Source: Lingula anatina
Taxonomy: Eukaryota; Brachiopoda; Lingulata; Lingulida; Lingulidae
NCBI RefSeq assembly: GCF_001039355.2
Contig: NW_019775734.1
Span: forward strand, 1-64,000
Length of the DNA stretch: 64,000 nucleotides
Direction: 5' to 3'
Shown piece by piece: positions 50,116 to 61,690 of this stretch (positions are counted from its first letter, which is position 1; each line of letters begins with the position of its first letter). Position numbers and translations under genes: made by a program. The notes under the pieces were generated by a model that saw only the letters and a list, made by a program, of their open reading frames with translations, was not told the DNA's origin and did not search any database.

Positions 50116-52478
50116 TCACAACAGGGTTAGAAGCAGCAGCAGTACAGTTGACACTACAGAGGTGAAGGCCAGGTTCAGGCTTTTGAAATCCGCTGAGTTT
50201 ACAGAGTTTCTTTTGGCAGTTGCTGAAATTGATTAAAATGAAAATGTAATATTTATACAAAGTATATCAATTCAGTTTAGATTTTTGAATGTATCCGTAG
50301 CACATGAAAAATGAGATGGTATGTTCTGTCTGTTAATAGAATTTAAATGGTAAATTATGTAAATATAATTTGAAAAGCTTATTGCAGCATGGTTTTTATG
50401 AATACACGCTGAACTGTTTTGAATGTATAGATTTTCATTGAAAATTGTTTTGCCAGCAGTTGAATGACAGCTTACATTTTGAGTCATTGGATTTGCCCTT
50501 ATTTCTACAACTTCTTCCTCCATCTAGGCATGTAGTTTTGTGCCCTCTGGAATTGTTAGTAGCGTGTGTGGTGGGTTGGGTGGATCTGCTGGTGGTTGGA
50601 GGGACGGTCACTTCCATAAGGCCAGGGTCATCTGGTGGAAGTCTACCACATGATATTTTCATGTTAGACGATACAACTGAAATGAAAATGTCAATGGGAT
50701 TTTTTTTCTATCTTTGATATGTGGAATATGTTTCATAGTTTGTATGTAAACTTAAATGAAAAAATGGTTCTTTTGCATGTAATTCTGTTGACTTATAATC
50801 CTGCCTCCAATGGTTAATACAAGCATATTGATAGAAGTTAATTTTAAAATTTCAAAAAATCTATACTTTTCCTTACAAAAGGCACATGAAATGTATTTGA
50901 AATATCTGCAATACATAGGTAATCAAAACCAGTATGCATACAGTGAGGAAGTTAAAATGGAAAATTATGATTAATTTTTTCTTACCCTTAAAGTAGAGCC
51001 AAAATCCTTTGAGAGTCCTAGTAAAATACTGGAACATTTGTGTGCTGACATCATTGGAGTCAGTGTAGAAGTAGACGTCCACCACTCTACCAGGAACCGT
51101 CATTGTTGTGTTGAAAATCTGACCACAATGTCTCATCTTCGTCTTTGAATTCTTGATGAGCAGCCAGTCCTGGCACTCCTTATCCTTGTTCTCCTCCAGC
51201 AAAAGTTCATATATTTGGAACTCCACTCCACTCTCTCCCCAGGAAGCCTCCAGGGAGCACTTGCATGCCTGGGATGCCTGGTAGTGGTTGGGGTAGTTTG
51301 GAGAACTGATGTACCCATCCCTGACCCATCTCTCTGGCTGGGAGCACACATCAAACACATCTACCTCTGAAGAATAATTGCTTATAGTGGAGAAAAGGGT
51401 TAAATGTAAATTTTTTATGCAGACTAGTGGCAGCTAGACCCTTTTTGAGTCAATCTTCCTAAAAGATTGAAAACATTTGTGGTATTAAATATGTGATTGA
51501 ATTTTTTCATAAATGCTGTATCAGTCATGATATTAAATATTTATTGGCAGAAAATCCAGACATTTATTTATATGAATATAATGTGTTTTATCCTGTATCT
51601 TTAATCTTCTATTAAAATCTTGTGTTCAAGTGCAGGTACATGGTATCACAAATTTCATACCTTAAATTTTCTAAATTGTAAACAAACAATATTTTAGACA
51701 TTTTTAGCAATATCTGATTATCTAGAAAATCATTTACAGATAATAAAAAGTGACTTCTTACTTGGAATGCACACATACTCCAAGTAGAGATAATCGCTGT
51801 ATTGCTTGGGACATTTTGGCATGTTGGTTTGCATGACATAGTGTGTGCAGTTGGACGTCCCCGTACATTTGGTCCAGTCATAGGCCATGGTCAGGGAGTC
51901 ATCAATGCAGTCCTCAGGGCAGTAGATGCACTTACTGTCCACCCCATTGGCTTTGTAACACTTGGAGCTGTCAAAAGACGCCCAGTGCCTGTTGGTCGCC
52001 TTGCCATGAAAAGCATTCTTCATTAGAATCATGGCTGTCCCTGGAGGCTGCTCACATGTCATTGTGATCAGGGGCTGACCTGTCTTCACATTGAAACACT
52101 GACTTATCCATTTTGTATCTGAAATGAGGGTGATGAAAGAGTTGGTCATTTATCAGTAAATTCAAGTCTTTTCTATTGTAATAACAATACACATGTAAAG
52201 TTGTGTCTCATGTTAAATTCTAAGGATAACAGAGTCCAGATATTATATGTTTGCTGCACATTACTTTCTTGCAAACCTTTTCATACATTAAACATATGCC
52301 TTTACAATAAACAAAAAAGCAACTTTTTTAAAGTTAGAAAATTGAGATTATTTCAATTATTTAAAAAAATCTATAATAAATATATCACAATTTTCCTACC
52401 CTTTTTACCGACAGTTTTGCCCAAGGTAGAGAATGTCCCATACAGCAGTATACATTGAGTCAGAATTAAAAAGTTCAT
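50116..52478 (-). CDS. Gene G: SUEL-CUB GPI-anchored protein (371 aa)
   Basis: Five exons close in frame: 52409-52478, 51762-52118, 50986-51366, 50476-50676 and 50116-50222. They encode a signal peptide (MNFLILTQCILLYGTFSTLG), an enlarged 119-codon SUEL domain with an extra cysteine cluster (SKCIYCPEDC), a 127-codon CUB domain (GYISSPNYPNHY, ACKC, HCGQIFNTT, GFWLYF), a Thr/Pro stalk opening MKISCG with a second Cys pair (TTCLDGGRSC), and a last exon. That exon reads STAKRNSVNSADFKSLNLAF, then TSVVSTVLLLLLTLL and stop. A small-residue omega region (NSAD), a polar spacer and an uninterrupted 15-residue hydrophobic end make this the clearest GPI-attachment signal in the window. Exon lengths and sequence pair it with gene H, so the two are recent duplicates. 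Confidence 0.88.
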
Positions 52479-55124
52479 ACTCTAATTTGAAAACAAGAAT
52501 AATGAAATAGGAGTATATTATAAAACTCCTATGGTTGATGGCACATTTCCCTGCTCCTACAATAGGTCTCCGAGTCAATGGACTGGTATGTCTTCCTGGT
52601 AGTGTAGTGACACCATCTGTGGCTAATCGCAGTTTTAGGAAGACCAGGTCTAGCAATGGGCAGAACCCGCAGGCTTGTCCATGCTGCAAAATGTCAATAT
52701 GCACATCTGGGTTTCCTCTCTCTCTAAGTCTGTTGCATATACACATATGATTAACTCAGGTTGTGTTTTTATAGGTTTTAACAGCAGTAATTTTTTAAGG
52801 TCAAGGTTCAGGATGTTCTTTATTGCAATACACCCAGATTAATAGTTCTTTGGTCCCTCCAACTGTTCCTTGGGTTTACTCATAACTAAGAGATTACAGA
52901 TGGATTGTGCTATAATATGCAATGAAATCTAACACAATAACCATTTTTGTTTAATTCTTTTATATTTTGACCTGGTCAGATTAAATGATGCATTTTAATC
53001 AACTTTCAGTCTATGTTACTATTGCGTGTGAACATGTCAACAAGTTGCCCTCTGCATGCAACAGATGTTGTAATATTATGCTAAAACAAAGGTTGTACTG
53101 CACATTATGTTACTCGGTAATCAGTAATTTTTACATGACATGTGTTGTCACTTTGCCAATTAAATGAGGAAGTAACCGAGTTGAGATTTAATTTGTATGT
53201 TTTTCTGTATCTGGAAGGAAATGTGATTGATTTTAGAACTTTCTTGTTCTCTTTCAAACCAAATTTGTCCTTTGACCTTGTTTGCATTTTTTCTGCATGG
53301 TTATGTTGCCAAAATATTACTAATATAAAAATATATCTATTATAAACTAATATTTTGATTTTCCATTTATGAAATATTGTCTTTCTTTTTCTTTTTCATG
53401 TTGTTGCCTTGGTACCTGACTCCACCTATTGTGTTTGACATTTTCTGGTCTGATGAAATACCTTACATTTACACACATAGGTAAGTGCTTTCCTCAGTAG
53501 TTCATGTTTTATTAGTTGACCCCAAAATTGCCTCCCAAAGAGTCTTTAAAAATGTGGAACTTCAAATTTTGTATGCTTGTACTAAAATGATGCCTATCAA
53601 TTAAAAATGTATTTTTACAATTAATGCCAGATTTCGAGTGTATTCTGAATAGGCTTTAAATTGTTTGGACTTAGTTAAAACTCTGAAGTAATAAACATAA
53701 CTTTTATCCTAGTTGACAGTCAATACACAAATTCTCTATGATGAGTTCCAGATTTTTAGCATATATATTAATTTGCCTTGACCAGCATTTTCATAATTCT
53801 GGTGTGTGTGTGTGTGTGTGTGTGTGCATGCAAGAGAGGGAGAGGGAGAAATTGATTGATTGATTGTTATCATATTTCGAATTGTGAAACAGTTGTGCAT
53901 ATTGTCATTTATAATTATGTGCTTTAATATGTAGATTTTACTTATGAACAATGTTTTCTTAGACACTTAAGTATTTTCCACTGAACATATTTTTATGTTA
54001 CATGTTGTTGTTCTTTTTAGATCTTTTGTATATAATTTGATAATTACTGAGAGAATGTTAATTCAATTTAAGCAGAACAGATTTCCACAAGTCATTAATA
54101 ACTTGTACAGGACAATTCCATTACAAAATAAAGAAATGACATGTGTTATCATATGAAATGCATTGCTCTAACCCACATTTGTTGTTTATCACAGATATGT
54201 TAAAGTTATAGTCTCTCTATTTGCATGGTTGGCATATTGGTTGATAATGATCATATCACATTGATTGCCATTTTCTACCTGGGTGAAGAAATTTTTCTCT
54301 CTTTAATTTTTCTTATTTGTTGATTTTCTTAAAAACTTTTAATTTGTGGTTATAGAAGATGATGTGCTTTGTTATCTATGAAGTCAGACTAGAAGAACAG
54401 ATAAATGCCGTCAAAAAACTATCAGTTAACAATAATCTACATTCTACATTCATTTTGCCTCATGAGTCATTATAAGAAACTATATGGCACAGCCATACTG
54501 TTGCATCCCAGATTATGTATATAGTACAGTTTATTTCCCAAATATTGCATATGTCACCAATGCATGTGAAAGAAATTTGAAAACATCTTTTAAGGGAAAA
54601 TTATTATCTTTGCCACTGTCCATGCCAATTATTTATTTATTTATTTATGTCATTGGCTTTAAAATCATTCATAATAGGCTATGTTATGCCTATAGTAATC
54701 ATGAACAAATTACTTCAGATTCCTGAAAACTTGAACGTGTAGTTGTGTCCATATTGTATAGAACAAAAATTGAGAAGTGTCAGTGTTTATTTATCATGAA
54801 GCAAATTTTTAGTAAAAAACAACATTTATGACCAATTTTTCCATATTGTATTTATTGTAATATAATTAGGCTTATTTACATCTAGGTGTCTCCTTTGACA
54901 AGCTCATTTTCACCACATTGATGGAGACAGTTACTTTTATTTAAATTATGTTGATGTAATATTGTCATTTTCACTAAATATCACTTCCATTTACACATGT
55001 ATTTAAACCTTTTCATTTTTGTCAAGTAAGGTTTTTTCAACAAATGAAAAAGAGATTCATGAGTTCACACTATGTTATCATTTCTACAAAAAGCACAGAT
55101 ATACAAATAAGGTCAAGTCTCTAG
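52479..55124. other. Gap between gene G start and gene H end
   Basis: A GC-richer patch at about 52535-52740 just upstream of gene G has no family match and may be promoter or repeat remnant. A (GT)n tract lies at 53802-53826. Otherwise AT-rich and featureless. Confidence 0.5.
53802..53826. repeat. (GT)n microsatellite
   Basis: About 12 GT units, followed by a GAGAGGGAGAGGGAG stretch and three GATT units. Confidence 0.95.
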
Positions 55125-57457
55125 TTATTTCTCCAGAAAATAAATAAGAGAAAAAATTGTACACATGGAAACAATGTTACTGCCATGGAGTGGGGAGGCT
55201 GTGTTTGCACCTTTTCTCTTGGAAGTTGCTGAAAGAAAAAAAAGTAACTGTTACATATATCTCTTTGCAATCTCCTTCTTATTATGCTTTGAAAGAGAAA
55301 ACGGATAGTAGTAAGAACATAATTATAGAAATATTTGTTAACGTGAATGATAAACAGTTTAAAGTTTGTTTAAACAGGCAATGAAATAAAAGCAGTAAAT
55401 GCCATTTATTTAGATTTTAACAACACTAATGTTTATGAACTATGTGAATTTGGCAACAGTAGGTTAACATTTGCAGCTCTTAAATATTGGAATTACTGTC
55501 ATATATATATATACTTCTACCTTACCTTCATTTTCTTCACTCTTAGGAACCGATTTCTTTTCTTGGTTGTCTTTGTGTCCAGGTTTTTCTGAACCATATG
55601 CAGTGTTATTGTTTCTGTCTTGTCTATTTTTTGCGACTTTTTCATCAGCCTGTGTGCTGTTACCCGGGCTCTCTGATGTCATTGGAGGAATGGTCATCTC
55701 CATTAGTGTAGGGTCATTTGTCTTGAGTTGACCGCAGCTGACTTTAATGTTAGACCCCACAACTGGAATAAAGAGTATTGCAGGATTATAATGACTGCTG
55801 CAGATATTGGTGCAACATGTGCTTTTAATGTGTGTTTTTTAAAGAAAAAAGGATATGTTGGTTTAGATGTGTTTAATTCAAACTTAATCACATATAGTTG
55901 AAATGATTGCACTATGGCATACTTGCTGGCATTTTTAAAACAGTGATTCTGATAGACATAGATTTGCTTTTTTTTGGAATGAATTCTGATGAAAAAGGGG
56001 AAAATTGCCCATTTATTCTATTCATTTATCTAACAATCTGCTAAAGTCCTATGATACTGGATTACAACTTTACGCACATCTGAAATGGAGCCAGAATCCT
56101 TTCAGTGTTCTGGTGAAGTATTGGAATACTTGAGTGCTGACATCGTTGGAGTCAGAGTAGAAATAAATCTCTGCCATACGACTGGGAACTTTGATTGTTG
56201 TATTAAAAATCTGGCCACATTTTCTCTCTTTCTCATCGCCATTCTTGACCATCATCCAGTCAGTGCACTCTCCATCTGCATCTTTCTCCAGTAGGAGTTC
56301 GTATATTTCCAGTTCCACCCCGCTGTCCCCCCATGTTGCCTCTAGGGTGCATTTGCATGCATGTGATGGCCCATAGTGGTTGGGATAGTTTGGGGTGCGA
56401 ATGTACCCTTCTGTAACCCATTTTTCATCATTTGCACATATGTCGAACACTGATGTCCCTGAAAAGAAAAAACAAGGATTTTACTTTTTGTCTTGGGACT
56501 TTGGGAAATTTTTATTCGGTGTCCCTTTTAAACATATATTACAACTGTTATGATGTTTTTTATTATTATTCATATCTTCTATTTTTCTTTTTTTTTTTTC
56601 AGTTTCCTGTTTTAGTTCTCAATTTTTTTTAGTTTTTAGTGTAGATTAGTACTGACTTTTATACAAAGATTTCTATAAGGAGTACACATTTAAAAATTAG
56701 TGCCATTAGAGGAAGTAAAACAATTTCTGTGTTGCACTCACTTGGTATGCACATGTACTCCAAATGGAGATAGTCGCTGTATGTATTTTGACAGTTTGGC
56801 ATTGACGCCTGCATCACATAGGTGGTGCAGTTAACCATCCCCGTGCACTTGGTCCAGTCGTACGCCACCATGATGTCTTTGGACTCATCCGTGCAATCAT
56901 CTGGGCAGTAGGTACACTTGATGTCATCGCTGCCAGCCCTGTGACATTTGTCAAAGTTGTGGTTTGGCCATTTTCTTGGGGTAGTTTGTCCGTGGAATGC
57001 TCTCCTCATCAGGATCATCCCTGGCCCTCCTGGCTCAGCGCATGACATGGTCACCTGGGGTTTGCCCACTTTGAAGCACTGGCTGGCTCGCTTTAGCTCT
57101 TAAAAAAGATAAAAGAAGAAGTGAAAAAAGGAATGTTATAGGCATTCTTTTCAATGTTTTTTTTCTTTTCATGAAGTTAGTCTTATTTCTGTGTCTTATA
57201 GTTCCTGTGAGATATTCAAGATAAAAGATTCTCTTTTTGGTTTATATTCTCAAGAGTATTCATCAATTTTTTTATTTATAATAAGTCATGAATTGTCATG
57301 TAAAAATTTGGTTGCATTGATGGAAAATATATTTGACACTCAATGTGCATATATACAAATTTACAAGGTGTAGATTGTACTTACCCAGTGCAAACCCCAT
57401 TATTGGTGGCAAAAAATAGAAAAGCAGCACAGTTGAGACTCTGATGTCCATCTTCAT
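55125..57457 (-). CDS. Gene H: SUEL-CUB GPI-anchored protein, close paralogue of G (383 aa)
   Basis: Five exons close in frame: 57385-57457, 56742-57098, 56078-56458, 55526-55762 and 55125-55228. They encode a signal peptide (VSTVLLFYFLPPIMGFALG), a 119-codon SUEL domain (SQCFKVGKPQVTMSCAEPG, RAFHGQTTPRKW, IKCTYCPDDC, YLHLEYMCIPS), a 127-codon CUB domain (GYIRTPNYPNHYGPSHACKC, CGQIFNTT, DSNDVSTQVFQYFTRTLKGF), a charged Asn/Lys/Glu-rich stalk opening IKVSCG, and a last exon. That exon reads ATSKRKGANTASPLHGSNIV, then SMCTIFSLIYFLEK and stop, aligning with the GPI exon of G through ATxKR and the following N-S/T-A. The hydrophobic run is shorter than in G and ends in EK. SUEL and CUB exon lengths are identical to those of G. 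The CUB exon uses a weak donor (GTGCGT) that I chose to keep phase 1; a GTAAAG donor 5 bp later would break the frame. Confidence 0.85.
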
Positions 57458-58470
57458 CTTTATATCAAACAATGCAGATAAGATCAGTGGAATCGCATGT
57501 ATAAACCAAGTAAAAATATTGTTTGCATTGACAGAGATACTCGTTTTTCAGGTAACCAATACAAGAATAGAAGGACTTGTGTCTTCTTCTATATTCAGAC
57601 TGGTCTTTCTAGGGTGTGTCACATGTTACATTTGTCGCAAGTCACAGATGTTGATAATTGCCAGCCACTTTTAACTTTAACCAGGTGACACACTTCGGAG
57701 GATGAAGCCATGGAGTGGCTCGGGGTTGAAAATTAATTGTTTACGGGAACATGTTGAGTTTAAAATGACACAGCTGTTGAAGTAAACATTATTTTATTGT
57801 TTGTTTTTTTTTTTACAAAAAAAAAGGAAAATTTCACAGTTGCAAATAGGCAGGTTACAAACCACACTTCAGTGCACTTCAAACTGATCACAGCTACATG
57901 TGGGGTGTGCTTACATGTGATTTTTTATATTATTTCATTTATAATTTTCTTTGTAAGAAAAATTGAGAAACCAACTGCCACCTGCACTAAAATTGCCTGT
58001 GCACGACTCAATTATTTACAAACTGCTTCGACAAAAAGTGTATTATATTAGTGTGAGGATAATGTGTGTAAAGGAATATATTGTAACAGTTAAAATTATT
58101 ATACTCAAATTGGGGTTAAAAGTATGTGTTGCATATTTGAAATTACGAAGTTTTTTATAACTTATTGGTAAGCAGTTACATGTACCATCTGTTTTTCAAT
58201 ATCGTATTCCTTTTTCTCAACAATTTTGGAATGTGCAAGTCTATCACAGATTATGATTGCACCCTTTTTTTAGCCCAATATACATTAGAGCTCAGCAGTT
58301 AATACTGTTTCAGGTAGATGCCATTTTGCATGAAAGTAAGAGTTATTTACAAATATTTTGCTATCTGTGCTACATGTGCTAAGTTTTGAAATTGTATATA
58401 AATACTTGATTGGCACTTGATGAGATTGTTCTGAGACAGTTATATCTAACAGTCTGTCAGAAAACGTGGT
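57458..58470. other. Gap between gene H start and gene I end
   Basis: About 1 kb, AT-rich; it must hold the gene H promoter and the gene I 3' UTR. A minus-strand AATAAA near 57795 could serve gene I. No other feature seen. Confidence 0.5.
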
Positions 58471-61400
58471 TTAGTCTGAGTTAGGATTAAGCCAGTCGAA
58501 GTCTGATTTGGGACTGTTTGATTTTTTCACTGATGGTCTTTTGTTTTGGAAAGCTCCTTCGCTTCTTCTCCATTCCCCCTTCTCAAATATGGTATCCTCA
58601 AAGTGAACTTTCATAGCAGGAGGTGTAGAGGATTGTGGCATGTCTGAAACGGACACTCGTCTGGGCTGGATTTGTACATTTGGCATCTCAAGATCCTCGA
58701 GAAACGCCTGGTTGTTAAAAGCATGAAGAGCAACACTCTCATACTGGTTGCCCCTTTGGGGTTTCAGTTGCAGGGTTTCGTCATCTGCTTGGTATTTTCT
58801 TCTTTGTCCAGTCAGTTTGATTGGCATGGACCTGCTGTCTGTATTCCCACTGGGACTCATGTCTTGGTCATCATTTGTGTCTGGGATATTGTCGAATTTC
58901 TCAAACCTCTGGCTCAACTGCTGCTGCCTACGAGTTTGTCTTTTTTCAATATGTCTGAAAAATAAGGGCTTTTTAGAACAGGTGTCTATATCTGTTACAC
59001 TGTTACATTTATCATATTCTTATCAATGTCTATTCTTTTATTACAAATCCCCCCCCCCCAAGAAAAAAAATTAGGTTATAATCTTTAGCTACAAAGCATG
59101 TTTCCTATAATCCTATTACTAATTTTTTTTGCAGTTCTTGTAATGAATGTTTGCATGGCTCATCCATCACATATGGTTTTGTGTGTGTGTGTGTTTATTT
59201 TACTGCTGTATATGGAAAATATTAGAAATATGCTTGTAAATTACCTTCTCCTAAAGTAGATAAGAGTAATAGCAAGGAAAAATATCACAACTGCACTGGC
59301 AAATGCAATGCCAATCAGCCAGCCTGAAAAAAACAGAAAAACCATATTTAGAGTCAACTTGAAAAGTGAGTCCATGTTGTTAAGATGTTTTCAGATGTCA
59401 TTTTGTTTTATTCTTACTAAAATATACAAGCTAAATCAGTCATATATAAATACAGGAGTGAAATAAGAAAAATCGTTTGCTGGCTACACATTTCATAAAT
59501 TCTGCTTTAATTTAAATGCCACATCTCTTTTGCAATGACTGGATTCAGAGGATAATTCAGGTACAAAGATGCAGATACAAAGATAAGTTATTGTTAACAA
59601 AACTGCAAAATTAAGTACTTATCATAGCCATTGCCATACCTGCATTTTTGAAGGCCACTTCTTTTGGTGTTAATTTGTGTTCAGGTTGGTATGGAACAAC
59701 CTTGATTGCAGTAGTTGTGCTGCTGGGAGCAATTGTGCTAGACTCTGTCATTGATGTAGTGGTTTTATGGGAACATGTCAGGTTTATTGAAGATGGATCT
59801 AGAAAGAAGAAATGCTCATTTTGTGGCATATTTATAATGGTATATAAATAGATAAGATATTTGAACGTGGTATTAAAACAGTAGTAAAATTGATTTCATG
59901 AGAATTGTAAATAATTTTTTTGTGTGTGTGAGCACACAAACAGTTTTCATATAACAGTTTTGGCATATGTTATTACACAACACATTCATTTGTGGGTATA
60001 CTGAATTCAAAATTTTGTGTATTTTAGAAATAAAGTAATTAGTCATTTACCTTGGATTTTTATCCAGAGTCTACCATATGGGTTAGAAATGGCGTTAGAA
60101 GAACTTTGGAAAGTTCTGTTTCCAAAAGGAATATTCCACGCTGGAGACGCACTGCATATGTCATAGGTGGCATTCCCTGAGTAGAGCTGAACGAGGCCTT
60201 GGCAATGACTTAGCAAAACAGTGATGTTGACACTTGCTGTGGATGTCAGATGGCACTGACAGTTGCTGTTGTTGTTACTAATGGGGAATTGTTCACTGAA
60301 CATGTAATCCGTTGGAGCTGATGGTGAACAAAATGAGCTGGCAGTTTTGGCTGAAAGCAGTAAAATATGAGTAACAGTAGATGACAGCATTGTGTTAGAT
60401 GAATGACGTTAAGGTGAAAATTGCCATACAATATTCTGAGGACTTGCATTAAGGAACAAAAAAATGTATATTAATTTCTTGCTTTCATTGTATTTATTTA
60501 TTTTGTTCAAGCAAAAGTATATGAAAAATGGGGATGGAGAGCAATGTCCTGACTATTATCTTTTTATTGAGATTAACAAAAATAATGTTATTTTATCACA
60601 TGCCCATTGTTAATTAAAGGAAAACATGGGCATATGAAAGACTTCTTACCAGGTATGCATTCATAGCTTGCTGTAAGTGAGGTTTGAGGAGTTGTCTGGT
60701 TGATGTTGTACCCACAACTCTTGTTGGTCAGCTGAAAGGTACAGTTGGTCAGTCCAGTGCAGATGGACACCATGTCGGACATGATGTGAGGACGGTCACA
60801 TTGAGAGGAATCACACAGCGCTGTGGTGTTGTCTGCCTGGTTGAGTAGTCTTACAGAGTGAATGTGGATCCATGTGTCTTCCTCGCAGTGGAGGTGGACT
60901 GTATTTCCAGTGAGACATGTTTTGGCTACTGATTTAAGCTGGTTTATACCTATGAAAAACAGGTTTATCTAGATTAGGTTAACTGTGAAAATGTATATAA
61001 GTGACCTGATTTTGTATTCATCTCACCAAAACATTACAGGAATAGGTGTTGTAAAAGTAAAACTTGCTTAATATCTGACAGTCATTTTTATAGGTCATGA
61101 AATACAGGTAAAATTCACATTTCTTTTTAAGCAAGTAAAAAAGTCAAATTCAAAGCAGGTGTATCAAAAAAGAAAGGATTAAAAATCATTAAGTTATTTG
61201 TTAGATTAAACCAAATTTACTCTAAGTTTTCTCGCTGTATAAATGTACAAAATATTATACATTATGTCAAACTTTTAAATTTTAGTTATAAATATATTTC
61301 CTCATTTTAAATAGTTATCCCTACACTAAAATAATAGTGACATTTTGTGCTTTCCTTATACAAAGCAATAAGTTTTGACCAACAAAGTCAGTTGCAACAG

Positions 61401-61690
61401 TGAGTACAGGCTGTACAGGAACTCTAATTTAAAACCCTCTAAATAAAAATGAAATAAAAGTCTGTCACCACTGCAATTAGACCGACACACCATGTTGAAC
61501 ATTTACGTTTAAAAAGCTTAACGTAATATGTGACAGCTAAGAAAGTAAAGCAATTAATTCTTTTGAAATGAAATTTAATTTGTTGTGTGTAATTTTCCTA
61601 ACACTTACCTTGTACTCCTCTCCCACTGATGACAATGACAGTCACCAACATCAGAACAGCATGTAAAATACACAATGAGTGGTTACTCAT
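58471..61690 (-). CDS. Gene I: SUEL-CUB membrane receptor with long cytoplasmic tail (467 aa)
   Basis: Six exons close in frame: 61609-61690 (signal peptide, ILHAVLMLVTVIVISGRG), 60650-60949 (SUEL, divergent, ending SLTASYECIPG), 60051-60350 (100-codon, the most divergent CUB: SFCSPSAPTDYMFSEQFP, NCQCHL, DICSAS), 59640-59798 (Ser/Thr stalk opening INLTCS), 59245-59323 (TM: GWLIGIAFASAVVIFFLAIT, then LIYFRRR) and 58471-58954 (160-codon tail). The tail begins HIEKRQTRRQQQL and holds QYESVALHAFNNQAF (a tyrosine motif next to a short hydrophobic patch), a basic RRVSVS phosphorylation-type site, and ends DFDWLNPNSD. It is the longest tail in the cluster. The CUB is only recognisable by its position, its C-x-C and five cysteines. 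Several N-glycosylation sequons (NTT, NCT, NIT, NAT, NRT) suggest a heavily glycosylated ectodomain. Confidence 0.87.

Noticed and set aside
52405-52746. 113-residue minus-strand frame upstream of and overlapping the gene G start
   Set aside because: It overlaps the gene G signal-peptide exon in another frame, has no recognisable domain and shows no splice fit. Possibly promoter sequence or an old repeat.
58672-59074. Plus-strand frames of 97-108 residues with hydrophobic stretches
   Set aside because: Antisense of the gene I tail exon and adjacent intron; they end in a homopolymer run and have no supporting context.
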